Positions 1 through 6,067 are shown, counted from the first letter of the stretch. The stretch: 6,121 nucleotides of DNA from Flavobacteriaceae bacterium (GCA_016763595.1 JAESTN010000132.1:1-6121); one strand, 5' to 3'. Notes: generated by a model not told the origin, from the sequence alone. A program made the numbers and translations.

Positions 1-131
1 TAGAAGAAGTAAAATTTAGCAAAAGAGAAAGACAGCAAGTATTAAGTATAATAATTCGTTATTTTGAATTACATTTGGACGGATTTAGGAACCCTAAATC
101 ACTAGGGGTTTTAGAAACAGTATTTAGTTAA
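1..131 (+). CDS. recO: DNA repair protein RecO, C-terminal fragment (5' end outside the window)
   Basis: The reading frame beginning at base 3 is open from the window edge to a TAA stop at 129-131 and encodes the last 42 residues of a protein. The tail has a helix-like stretch rich in charged residues, then RYFELHLDGFRNPKSLGVL and a final VFS. A terminal 'RY(Y/F)xLHLxGFxxxKSLxVLxxVF' pattern is what I know from the C-terminus of Bacteroidota RecO. RecO helps RecR load RecA onto SSB-coated single-stranded DNA during RecF-pathway gap repair, and it anneals complementary strands. The N-terminal OB fold and zinc-binding centre lie outside the window, so the call rests on the tail alone. The stop codon shares its last base with the ATG of the receptor gene (TAATG), which suggests co-transcription and translational coupling. 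The family call is from recall of the motif, with no search behind it. Confidence 0.72.
   Translation, partial: EEVKFSKRERQQVLSIIIRYFELHLDGFRNPKSLGVLETVFS
90..110 (+). other. Short hairpin at the recO/receptor junction
   Basis: AACCCTA (90-96) and TAGGGGTT (103-110) are inverted copies with one extra G in the right arm and a 6-base loop. The hairpin is followed by TTTTAG and lies about 20 bases before the receptor ATG. It sits inside the end of the recO coding sequence, so it may simply reflect codons. If it forms in mRNA it could modulate translation or read-through into the receptor gene. The T-run is too short for a convincing terminator. Confidence 0.25.
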
Positions 132-2587
132 TGAAGAGAGTATTAGCGCTATTTATAGCTGTATATAGTATAACCGGTTTTGGGCAAATAATTACCGTTA
201 TAGATGATGAAAAAGGGTTTCCTGTAAAAGGAGCTGCAATCTATAATAAAAACTTAAGTATTTCTATTATCACAAATGATGATGGAAAAGCAGATATTTC
301 GGCCTTTTCAAGTACCGATATTATCATTATTTCTCACGTTTCTTATACAAACTACAGTACTTCTAAAGATGATTTAAAAAACAACAGATATAGAATTTCT
401 TTACTCAAAAAAACGGCTCATTTAGATGAGGTTGTATTATCTGTTTTTAGGAATAAAGAAAATTCTAGACGGATTGCGCAGCAAACAGTAGCGTTAACAA
501 GAGAAGATATTTTTAAGGAATCTCCACAAACGACAGCAGATTTATTAGCATCTGTACCTGGAATTAAAGTTCAGAAATCTCAGTTTGGAGGAGGAAGTCC
601 GGTCTTAAGAGGAATGGAATCTAATAGAGTTTTATTAGTTGTAGATGGTGTTCGAATGAACAATGCAATTTATAGAAAAGGTCATTTACAAAATTCAATT
701 ACAATTTCACCAACACAGTTAGAAAGAACAGAAATTGTATTTGGTCCTTCTTCTGTAATTTATGGTTCTGACGCTTTAGGTGGTGTGATTCATTATTATA
801 CAAAAACGCCAAAAACAGCAGAGCAAGAAACTATAAAAAGTGGTTTCTTCTCAAGAGTTGGAACCGTTAATCAAGAAGTAACGACAAATGTTTCTGCTGA
901 ATTACGTTTTAAGAAATGGGCATCTTATACCAGTGTTTCTTATAGTTCTTTTGGAGATTTACAAATGGGAAAAAAACGTTCTCATGGATTTTCAGATTGG
1001 GGGCTAGTTTCTAATTATTCTGAAAATAGAGGTGCTAATTATGTTGCAAATCAAACTGTAAATTCTGATCCAACAATTCAGAGAAATACAGGATATAATC
1101 AAACAGATGTACTACAGAAGTTTTACATACCGCTTTCTGAAAAAACGGATATAAATATAAATTTACAATATTCAACATCTTCAAACATTCCGCGATTTGA
1201 CAAATTATCAGAATTGAAATCAGGGGTGTTAAAATTTGCAGAATGGTATTATGGCCCTCAACAACGGTTTTTAGCGGCTACACAATTATCAATTAGCCCT
1301 CAAAAAAAATGGTTACAAAAAGGGTCCTTTACAGTTGCTTATCAAAACATTAAAGAATCAAGAGTTCAAAGAAAATTTGGTAGTTTGGAAAGGTTATATC
1401 GAAATGAAGAAGTAGATGTTTTTAGTATTAATGGTGATTTCACAGTACCATTAACAAGTGACAAAAACAGAAATTTATCGTATGGTTTTGAAGTTACTTA
1501 TAACGATGTTTCTTCTATACCAGAAGGAAAAATCATCTCAATTTCTAACAATAAAGTTGTCGGTTTTGATGGTGAATTTAATGTGCAGTCTCGTTTTCCT
1601 GACGGAGGAAGTAGTTATATGAGCACTGCGATTTATACAGATTACAGACAAGATTTAAATGCTAAGTCTACTTTAAATACAGGAATTAGGTTGACAAATA
1701 CAAATTTGAAAGCTTTATGGCTAGATCAGTCTTTTATTACTTTACAACAAGATCAAATTGATTTAAAAAACTCAGCAGTAACTCTTACATTGGGGTATGT
1801 ATATAAGCCAACTATCAATTGGAAAATAAATAGTGTTATATCTTCAGGGTTTAGATCCCCAAATTTAGATGATGTAGGTAAGGTTAGAGAGAAAAATGGT
1901 AAAGTAACATTGCCAAATATAGATTTAAAACCAGAATATGCCTATAGCGGAGAAATTGGCGTTCAAAAGTTTTTTAACGACAGAACCTTTAGTCTAGGTT
2001 TTAATATGTATTACACGCTGTTGCTTGATTATATTACTAGAGAAGCAGATGGAACCACTATTATTTATGATGGTGAGTTAGGAGATGTAGTGAAAAATAT
2101 AAATAAAACGAAAGCGTATATAAAAGGATTTACCGCAAATTATTTTGGTAGATTAAATCAAAATTGGAAAACATCTGGTTTTATAACCTATACCAAAGGA
2201 AATACAATTGATACAGAAGAACCAATGTCGTCAATTCCGCCATTATTTGGAAAGTTTGAGGTAAGTTATCGTAAAAACAAAATAGAGCTAACAGCAAGCT
2301 ATAGATTCAACGCTAAGAAAGACATTACAAGTTATAATATTTCTGAGGGAATAGATAACCACATTCAAACTCCAATTGTAGATCCGAATGCAATCGATGA
2401 TGTTGATAAATATTATGGAACACCAAGTTGGACTACTTTTGGCTTAAATGGTAGATATAGCGTGAATGAAAACTTTACCGTACAAGGTAGTGTTACAAAT
2501 CTTTTTGATGCGCATTATAAAGAGTTTGCCTCTGGGATTTCTGCTCCTGGGAGAAATTTTTCAGTAGCAATTCAAGCTAATTTCTAA
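131..2587 (+). CDS. TonB-dependent outer-membrane receptor, heme/haemoglobin-receptor-like
   Basis: This 818-residue protein is a 22-strand-barrel outer-membrane transporter that uses TonB-ExbBD energy to import a scarce ligand. Residues 1-19 look like a Sec signal peptide ending near GFGQ. Residues about 20-98 form the carboxypeptidase-regulatory-like domain typical of Bacteroidota receptors. LDEVVL (98-103) resembles a TonB box. The plug spans about 110-226 and includes SPVLRGMESNRVLLVVDGVR (156-175), GHLQN (184-188) and FGPSSVIYGSDALGGVI (204-220). The barrel fills the rest and ends in Phe818, as expected for BAM-dependent insertion. The plug wording, together with GFRSPNLDD (573-581) and LPNIDLKPE (594-602), resembles the FRAP/NPNL region of HmuR-type heme and haemoglobin receptors. 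Heme is therefore the best guess, but siderophore or another ligand is possible. The start overlaps the recO stop by one base and has no clear Shine-Dalgarno. No Fur-like operator is visible upstream, and any promoter may lie further inside or before recO. Confidence 0.93.
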   Translation: MKRVLALFIAVYSITGFGQIITVIDDEKGFPVKGAAIYNKNLSISIITNDDGKADISAFSSTDIIIISHVSYTNYSTSKDDLKNNRYRISLLKKTAHLDEVVLSVFRNKENSRRIAQQTVALTREDIFKESPQTTADLLASVPGIKVQKSQFGGGSPVLRGMESNRVLLVVDGVRMNNAIYRKGHLQNSITISPTQLERTEIVFGPSSVIYGSDALGGVIHYYTKTPKTAEQETIKSGFFSRVGTVNQEVTTNVSAELRFKKWASYTSVSYSSFGDLQMGKKRSHGFSDWGLVSNYSENRGANYVANQTVNSDPTIQRNTGYNQTDVLQKFYIPLSEKTDININLQYSTSSNIPRFDKLSELKSGVLKFAEWYYGPQQRFLAATQLSISPQKKWLQKGSFTVAYQNIKESRVQRKFGSLERLYRNEEVDVFSINGDFTVPLTSDKNRNLSYGFEVTYNDVSSIPEGKIISISNNKVVGFDGEFNVQSRFPDGGSSYMSTAIYTDYRQDLNAKSTLNTGIRLTNTNLKALWLDQSFITLQQDQIDLKNSAVTLTLGYVYKPTINWKINSVISSGFRSPNLDDVGKVREKNGKVTLPNIDLKPEYAYSGEIGVQKFFNDRTFSLGFNMYYTLLLDYITREADGTTIIYDGELGDVVKNINKTKAYIKGFTANYFGRLNQNWKTSGFITYTKGNTIDTEEPMSSIPPLFGKFEVSYRKNKIELTASYRFNAKKDITSYNISEGIDNHIQTPIVDPNAIDDVDKYYGTPSWTTFGLNGRYSVNENFTVQGSVTNLFDAHYKEFASGISAPGRNFSVAIQANF

Positions 2588-2934
2588 ACTTTTTTTCTGT
2601 TACCTTCTTCGTCAAAATTTTGAGAAATACACTGTTCTGTTTTTAAAATTGTTGCTCCTAAAGTAAAAAGTAGAATTACCATTGGTTGCCATGTAACTTT
2701 ACCAGAACCAATAGTTTCTAAAAGCATAGCTGCTAAAAAACCACCGAATGAATATCTAATAAATGACTTATTAAATTGCTTGTTAGCAAATGCCCAAATG
2801 TTCTCATTTAACATAGATTTTTTAGTTCTGTAACCGTATAGTTTATTTATTTTTTTGGGAGGGAAAAGATAAAAAACAATGCTAAAGAAAAACAATAGCC
2901 CATTAATTGATAATACGTAAATATATGGATTCAT
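2584..2934 (-). CDS. SdpI-family small integral membrane protein
   Basis: This is a 116-residue membrane protein with hydrophobic segments at about 4-24, 58-76 and 83-97. Between the first two lies the conserved SdpI-family signature: PPKKINKLYGYRT (25-37), then SMLNENIWAFANK (40-52). The tail after residue 100 is hydrophilic and charged. The namesake, Bacillus subtilis SdpI, is a longer membrane protein that gives immunity to the SdpC toxin and acts as a signalling receptor. Short stand-alone members like this one are common in Bacteroidota and have no established role, so immunity should not be assumed. No toxin gene is visible nearby. The ATG at 2932-2934 lies 4 bp after the tesB-like stop codon, which indicates one transcript. 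The TAG stop overlaps the receptor gene's end by 4 bp in convergent orientation, leaving no room for a terminator between them. Confidence 0.82.
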   Translation of the reverse strand: MNPYIYVLSINGLLFFFSIVFYLFPPKKINKLYGYRTKKSMLNENIWAFANKQFNKSFIRYSFGGFLAAMLLETIGSGKVTWQPMVILLFTLGATILKTEQCISQNFDEEGNRKKV

Positions 2935-2938
2935 AAAG

Positions 2939-3805
2939 TTATTTTTTTATTGGTCTCATTAACCCTTCCTGTGCCACAGAAGCAATTAGTTCACCTGTTC
3001 TTGAATAGATATTTCCTCTTGCAAAACCTCTGGCACCAAAGGCATTGGGAGATTCTGTTTTGTAAAGCATCCAGTCGTCTAAATCAAATTCTCTAAAAAA
3101 CCACATAGAGTGATCTAAACTAGCCATTTGTGTATTGCCAAAATTGGCTGTACTGGCATTTGGGTATAGCGTAGAATTTAAAATATTATAGTCAGAAATA
3201 TAAGTTAGAATTTGTTGTTTCAATGCTAAACTAAATCCAGTAGTATTCCCTTTTACTTTAAACCAAACATCAGAAAAAGGAGGTAAATCTTTTTGATCTA
3301 AAGGATTTACAATAAACGTTGGCTTAAACTCTATTGGTCTTTCAATCTCTAAAAAATATTTCATTTTTTTAGGAAGGAAGTCCCCAAATTGTACAAGTAT
3401 ATCGTCCCAACTTAACAATTCTTCAGGTTGTTTAATTGTACTTTCAAATTTTATTTGATGCTCATGTCCTTTTTCTTCTTTGTGAAAAGACGCAGCTAAA
3501 ATAAAGATGGTTTTTTCTCCTTGTTTTGCAGATACCCTTCGTGTAGAAAAACTTCCTCCATCTCTCATAATCGTTACCAAGTACCTAATGGGTAAATCTA
3601 AATTACCTGCTTCTAAAAAGTAAGCATGTAAAGAATGTAACACCCTATTATTAGCAATGCTTTTATCAGCTGCACTTAAGGCTTGTGCTAAAACTTGACC
3701 ACCAAAAACATTTGGACTACCAATGGTTTTACTAATTCCAATAAATTCGTTTTCAGTTTTTTGTTCTAGGTTAAGAACTTTAATTAAACCCTCAATAGAT
3801 TTCAT
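2939..3805 (-). CDS. tesB: Acyl-CoA thioesterase II (TesB family)
   Basis: The protein has 288 residues, against about 286 for E. coli TesB, and matches it along its length as a double hotdog fold. It hydrolyses fatty acyl-CoA to free fatty acid and CoA in the cytoplasm. Recognisable blocks are NVFGGQVLAQAL (32-43), LHSLHAYFLEAG (56-67), RDGGSFSTRRV (81-91), the WF...LDHSMWFF region around 230-237, and AQEGLMRP near the end. By comparison with the E. coli catalytic set Asp204, Thr228 and Gln278, the equivalents here are Asp205 (in YISDYN), Ser229 (in MASLDH) and Gln279 (in VAQEG). All three are functional equivalents, with a conservative Thr-to-Ser change. The physiological substrate cannot be read from sequence. 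The gene starts at ATG 3805 with a TATCTTTG promoter element 19-27 bases upstream, and is followed after 4 bp by the SdpI-family gene, probably in one operon. Confidence 0.95.
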   Translation of the reverse strand: MKSIEGLIKVLNLEQKTENEFIGISKTIGSPNVFGGQVLAQALSAADKSIANNRVLHSLHAYFLEAGNLDLPIRYLVTIMRDGGSFSTRRVSAKQGEKTIFILAASFHKEEKGHEHQIKFESTIKQPEELLSWDDILVQFGDFLPKKMKYFLEIERPIEFKPTFIVNPLDQKDLPPFSDVWFKVKGNTTGFSLALKQQILTYISDYNILNSTLYPNASTANFGNTQMASLDHSMWFFREFDLDDWMLYKTESPNAFGARGFARGNIYSRTGELIASVAQEGLMRPIKK

Positions 3806-3824
3806 GTAACAAGAAAATTTTCAA

Positions 3825-3832
3825 CAAAGATA
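3825..3832 (-). promoter_or_regulatory. Bacteroidota -7 promoter element for tesB
   Basis: Read on the minus strand the bases are TATCTTTG, a full match to the Bacteroidota sigma-ABfr -7 consensus TAnnTTTG. It lies in the 34-bp gap between the acyltransferase stop codon and the tesB ATG, in the right orientation. This predicts a leader of only about a dozen bases. I do not see a clear -33 TTG at the usual distance, which lowers confidence. If real, tesB and the sdpI-like gene are transcribed independently of the upstream acyltransferase gene. Confidence 0.5.
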
Positions 3833-3839
3833 AACAGAT

Positions 3840-5033
3840 TTAGTTGGTAAAACTTTTAGTTTTAAAAGGTTTTTTCTGTACAAATGGTTTTGGCTCAATA
3901 TAACTTAAAAATGGTTTGATAAACTTATTTGTAATCGACTTTTTATGTCTTATATAACACGTTAATTCTTGTGGTATTGCACCAATAGAACTTTTAATTT
4001 CGCTAGCCGTTCTCCCAAAATTAATAACTTTTAATTTTTTGTCAATTGCAATTTCTACATAGTCATATAACATTCTCTGGTAAATTGCGAACTCTCTATT
4101 TAACTCATAATCTATACCAACAAAATGAGCATCTAAAGAATCTGTATTCATAATTCCAGACATGAAACCAACAATTTTATCTTGATACCAATAGGTTTTT
4201 AAAATGTATGCATCTCCGAAGTTGTTTTTTAGAGACATGTAGGTTTCTAGGTTAAAATCACCCAAGTTAAAATCTGCTTTTTCTGATACCTTTTTATACA
4301 ATTTGGTAATTTCTGGTAGAATAGTTTTAATGTTTTCTATAGACGTTTCTTTAACAATTAAATTAGAACTTAGCTTTAAGGCACGTTTTGCTTTTACTCT
4401 AAATTTTGTTTTCATCGCGTCTAAATAATCTTGAAAAGTATTCCAATCTTCATCTAATTGCAAAACCATATTGGGCTCTACATTAAAAGAATAATAATTT
4501 AGATCGTGCAGTTCATCAGTAATAGTAAGAGATTCTTTTATGAAATCTTTAATTAGATAGATAGAAATATCTTTTGTAAGAGACTTACTAGAGTTTGTTA
4601 AATGAGAAATTGCTTTCGCTAAATCTTTAATTATTTTTTGCTTGTTTTGATTTTCTGAAATAAATATTCCGTGTTCTCCACTCACAAAAATATTACCACA
4701 AACCAATAATTTAATTGGTTTTAGCTTTGGAAAGATGCCAATACTTCTTCCAAAGCATTTTAATTTATCAAACTTTTTGGTTAAAGAATTTTCTATTCCA
4801 TCTAATTGAAAATCTACTATTTGAATACTTGCAAATGCGATAGCTTTTTTTTCTTTATCTAATAAAACAATGTAATTAAAGGTAATTTGAAGATTGTTTT
4901 TTTCTAAGGAAATCAAATATTTTGGATTAAAATATACATTGGATGCACATTGTAACTCCTCCCAAATAGCTTTAGGAATATCATTTACAGAAGAAAAGTA
5001 AAGGTTGGTATTTGTGTTTTTACAAAGGTTCAA
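3840..5033 (-). CDS. GNAT/FemAB-like acyltransferase-family protein, function unknown
   Basis: This is a 397-residue soluble protein with no signal peptide or membrane segment. The C-terminal half (about 200-360) looks like the FemAB/GNAT-like fold annotated as Acetyltransf_6 or peptidoglycan-biosynthesis-like. It has a basic helix FRVKAKRALK (211-220), a strand-turn-strand around YWYQDKIVGFMSG (281-293), DAHFVGIDYELN (301-312), and the hallmark NFGRTASEIKSSIGA (338-352). Members transfer acyl or aminoacyl groups from CoA or tRNA donors. The acceptor is unknown here and no cell-wall gene is adjacent. The start is TTG at 5031-5033. An in-frame TGA lies about 60 bases upstream at 5091-5093 with no ATG between, and the next internal Met is residue 189, so an ATG start would delete the N-terminal half. 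The gene diverges from the Crp/Fnr gene across a 132-bp intergenic region. Confidence 0.8.
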   Translation of the reverse strand: MNLCKNTNTNLYFSSVNDIPKAIWEELQCASNVYFNPKYLISLEKNNLQITFNYIVLLDKEKKAIAFASIQIVDFQLDGIENSLTKKFDKLKCFGRSIGIFPKLKPIKLLVCGNIFVSGEHGIFISENQNKQKIIKDLAKAISHLTNSSKSLTKDISIYLIKDFIKESLTITDELHDLNYYSFNVEPNMVLQLDEDWNTFQDYLDAMKTKFRVKAKRALKLSSNLIVKETSIENIKTILPEITKLYKKVSEKADFNLGDFNLETYMSLKNNFGDAYILKTYWYQDKIVGFMSGIMNTDSLDAHFVGIDYELNREFAIYQRMLYDYVEIAIDKKLKVINFGRTASEIKSSIGAIPQELTCYIRHKKSITNKFIKPFLSYIEPKPFVQKKPFKTKSFTN

Positions 5034-5073
5034 TTGGTTAAAAAATTTGTGTGTTTTGAAAAATACAAAAAAA

Positions 5074-5103
5074 GAAATGTAACCAAGAATTCAACCCGAA
5101 CAA
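5074..5103 (-). promoter_or_regulatory. Possible promoter for the acyltransferase gene
   Basis: On the minus strand TTG (5103-5101) is followed after 19 bases by TACATTTC (5081-5074). The latter matches seven of eight positions of TAnnTTTG, and the spacing is compatible with a Bacteroidota -33/-7 promoter. It would give a leader of about 30 bases before the TTG start. AT-rich sequence produces such matches easily, so this is a weak call. Confidence 0.25.
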
Positions 5104-5115
5104 TTTTTTGAAATA

Positions 5116-5148
5116 TTGGTTATTTACAAAGGATAAAACGTACTTTTA
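5116..5148 (+). promoter_or_regulatory. Possible promoter for the Crp/Fnr gene
   Basis: TTG (5116-5118) and TACTTTTA (5141-5148, seven of eight positions of TAnnTTTG) are separated by 22 bases. They place transcription start about 10 bases before the ATG at 5166. The leader would be very short and A-rich, as is common in Bacteroidota. No clear TGA-N6-TCA operator is visible here, so autoregulation from this side is not supported. Confidence 0.3.
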
Positions 5149-5165
5149 AATTCTAAAAATTAAGA

Positions 5166-5798
5166 ATGTTATCAGATTTTAATTTCAATTACAAGCATCT
5201 TTTTGAAGAAGAATTGCTAACCGAAATTCTATCAATAGGTGAATATAGAAAAGTGAATGAAGGAGTAGAATTAATTGATATTGGCAACGAAATTAAATTT
5301 ATGCCTCTGGTAATTAACGGTGCAATTAAAATTTTGCGAGAAGATGAAAAAGGAGATGAATTGGCATTGTACTTTATTGAACAAGGAGATACATGCGCAA
5401 TGACAATTACCTGTTGTTTGGGGAGTGCAAGAAGCAACATTAGAGCAATTGCAGAAAGAGATACAGAATTGTTAATGATTCCTGTTCAAAAAATTGAAGA
5501 TTGGATGGACAAATACAAAAGCTGGCAACGCTTTATTCTACAAAGTTATCATGAGCGAATGCAAGAATTATTAGAGGCTATAGACACGATTGCTTTTTTA
5601 AATATGGATGAGCGATTACAGAAGTATTTAAAAGACAAAGCGATTGTCAATAAAAACGAACTGATCCAAGTTACTCATAAAGAAATAGCGAGTGATTTAC
5701 ATACTTCAAGGGTTGTTGTTTCTCGATTATTAAAAGCCTTAGAGAAAAAAGGAATGATTAAACTACATAGAAATCAGGTTCATTTATTAGAAATATAA
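5166..5798 (+). CDS. Crp/Fnr-family transcriptional regulator with a CX5CC cysteine cluster
   Basis: This 210-residue protein is a dimeric DNA-binding regulator. Residues about 12-115 form the cyclic-nucleotide-binding-like beta-roll (NGAIKILREDEKGDELALYF at 51-70 is typical). About 116-142 form the long dimer helix. The rest is a Crp-type winged helix with recognition region HKEIASDLHTSRVVVSRLLK (171-190). The phosphate-binding cassette of cAMP-binding Crp (GEL...RSA type) is replaced by a stretch with Cys77, Cys83 and Cys84, so cAMP binding is unlikely. The N-terminal cysteine set that holds the [4Fe-4S] cluster in E. coli FNR is also absent. I recall a Bacteroidota subfamily with this same TCAMTxTCC stretch, often near sulfur, redox or respiratory genes, but its signal is not known to me. 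The gene starts at the first ATG and diverges from the acyltransferase gene. A candidate target site lies 9 bases after the stop codon. Confidence 0.92.
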   Translation: MLSDFNFNYKHLFEEELLTEILSIGEYRKVNEGVELIDIGNEIKFMPLVINGAIKILREDEKGDELALYFIEQGDTCAMTITCCLGSARSNIRAIAERDTELLMIPVQKIEDWMDKYKSWQRFILQSYHERMQELLEAIDTIAFLNMDERLQKYLKDKAIVNKNELIQVTHKEIASDLHTSRVVVSRLLKALEKKGMIKLHRNQVHLLEI

Positions 5799-5806
5799 AA
5801 AGAGCT

Positions 5807-5826
5807 AACTTGATAAATGTCATGTT
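5807..5826. promoter_or_regulatory. Candidate Crp/Fnr operator (TGA-N6-TCA palindrome)
   Basis: AACTTGA (5807-5813), a 6-base spacer TAAATG, and TCATGTT (5820-5826) form a 20-bp imperfect palindrome with six of seven positions matching per arm. The TGA-N6-TCA core and spacing are those of Crp/Fnr-family sites. It lies directly after the regulator's stop codon and upstream of a -7-like element at 5846-5853. Its centre falls roughly 43 bases before the predicted start, close to the -41.5 position of class II activation. This suggests an activated promoter serving what lies downstream. Confidence 0.42.
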
Positions 5827-5845
5827 TTACCTTCTAGATAGATTC

Positions 5846-5853
5846 TAATTTTT
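5846..5853 (+). promoter_or_regulatory. -7-like promoter element downstream of the Crp/Fnr site
   Basis: TAATTTTT matches seven of eight positions of TAnnTTTG. Taken alone it is weak in AT-rich DNA. Its value comes from the distance to the palindrome centred at 5816.5, which fits activator-dependent transcription starting near 5860. No -33 TTG is evident, as might be expected for an activator-dependent promoter. Confidence 0.28.
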
Positions 5854-5869
5854 CTTTACTATAGAAAGA

Positions 5870-5912
5870 TCCGTTTGGACTTAATTTCCCTTTAGTTTCT
5901 TGGACCAACGGA
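5870..5912 (+). other. Leader hairpin before the small membrane ORF
   Basis: TCCGTT-T-GG (5870-5878) can pair with CCAACGGA (5905-5912), giving eight base pairs with one bulged T and a 26-base loop. It ends seven bases before the ATG at 5919 and is more GC-rich than its surroundings. It could hide or expose the translation start. It could also be chance, or a by-product if this stretch is coding. Confidence 0.27.
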
Positions 5913-5918
5913 ACCATT

Positions 5919-6005
5919 ATGATTGGTGTATTTGTGTTGGTTTGTATCGGTTTGATTGTTGCGCTATTAGGACTCATCTTTAGTGGATCAAAAAAAATCA
6001 AATAA
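5919..6005 (+). CDS. Possible 28-residue single-pass membrane protein
   Basis: The ORF starts at ATG 5919 and ends at TAA 6003-6005, encoding MIGVFVLVCIGLIVALLGLI followed by FSGSKKIK. That is one transmembrane helix of about 20 residues with a basic tail, which predicts a cytoplasmic C-terminus. The frame stays open upstream to the stop at 5862-5864, adding NFPLVSWTNGTI and preceding residues, but contains no ATG, GTG or TTG there. A rare start, or decay of a longer gene, is therefore possible. No Shine-Dalgarno is evident. Size and topology recall small accessory subunits of respiratory oxidases such as CydX, but there is no signature to name it. It lies downstream of the candidate Crp/Fnr-activated promoter and before a nested inverted repeat. 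Whether it is expressed is unknown. Confidence 0.45.
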   Translation: MIGVFVLVCIGLIVALLGLIFSGSKKIK

Positions 6006-6008
6006 AGC

Positions 6009-6057
6009 AAGGTGCTTATTTTTATTTATTCTAAATAAATGCTTATTTTTGCACCTT
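6009..6057. repeat. Nested inverted repeat with embedded direct repeats
   Basis: AAGGTGC (6009-6015) and GCACCTT (6051-6057) are perfect inverted copies. Inside them ATTTATT (6024-6030) and AATAAAT (6034-6040) form a second perfect stem around a 3-base loop. The two stems are separated by equal 8-base strands, both TTATTTTT. As a result TGCTTATTTTT also occurs twice as a direct repeat (6013-6023 and 6040-6050, 27 bp apart). The element could be a terminator-like or regulatory RNA structure, or an operator. Its right arm overlaps the promoter of the next gene. Confidence 0.5.
6044..6051 (+). promoter_or_regulatory. Consensus Bacteroidota -7 promoter element
   Basis: TATTTTTG is a full match to TAnnTTTG and runs into GCACC, a continuation often seen at Bacteroidota start regions. 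An ATG follows 17 bases later, with AGGA just before it. No -33 TTG is clear at the usual distance, because that region is taken up by the inverted repeat. It likely drives the gene that starts at 6068. Confidence 0.5.
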
Positions 6058-6067
6058 AATTTAGGAT

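Noticed and set aside
50..63. AATAA-TTCG-TTATT palindrome in the recO end, possible Fur or operator half
   Set aside because: It is only a 5-bp AT-only stem inside coding sequence and does not match a Fur box. Such palindromes are expected by chance at this base composition.
2584..2934. Toxin-immunity module based on the SdpI-family protein
   Set aside because: No SdpA/SdpB/SdpC-like or other toxin gene is visible, and stand-alone SdpI proteins are common without toxins.
5054..5070. TTTTG-N7-CAAAA palindrome between the acyltransferase and Crp/Fnr genes
   Set aside because: The odd spacer and low-complexity arms do not fit a TGA-N6-TCA site, so it is probably chance in an A/T-rich spacer.
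5189..5440. 83-residue minus-strand ORF inside the Crp/Fnr gene
   Set aside because: It is fully antisense to a gene with clear family motifs, and its own translation is Ser/Ile-rich with no recognisable domain.
6003..6030. AAGC-AAGGT-GCTT hairpin followed by a T-rich tract as an intrinsic terminator of the small ORF
   Set aside because: The stem is only four pairs, and the same bases belong to the longer nested inverted repeat. I reported that structure instead.
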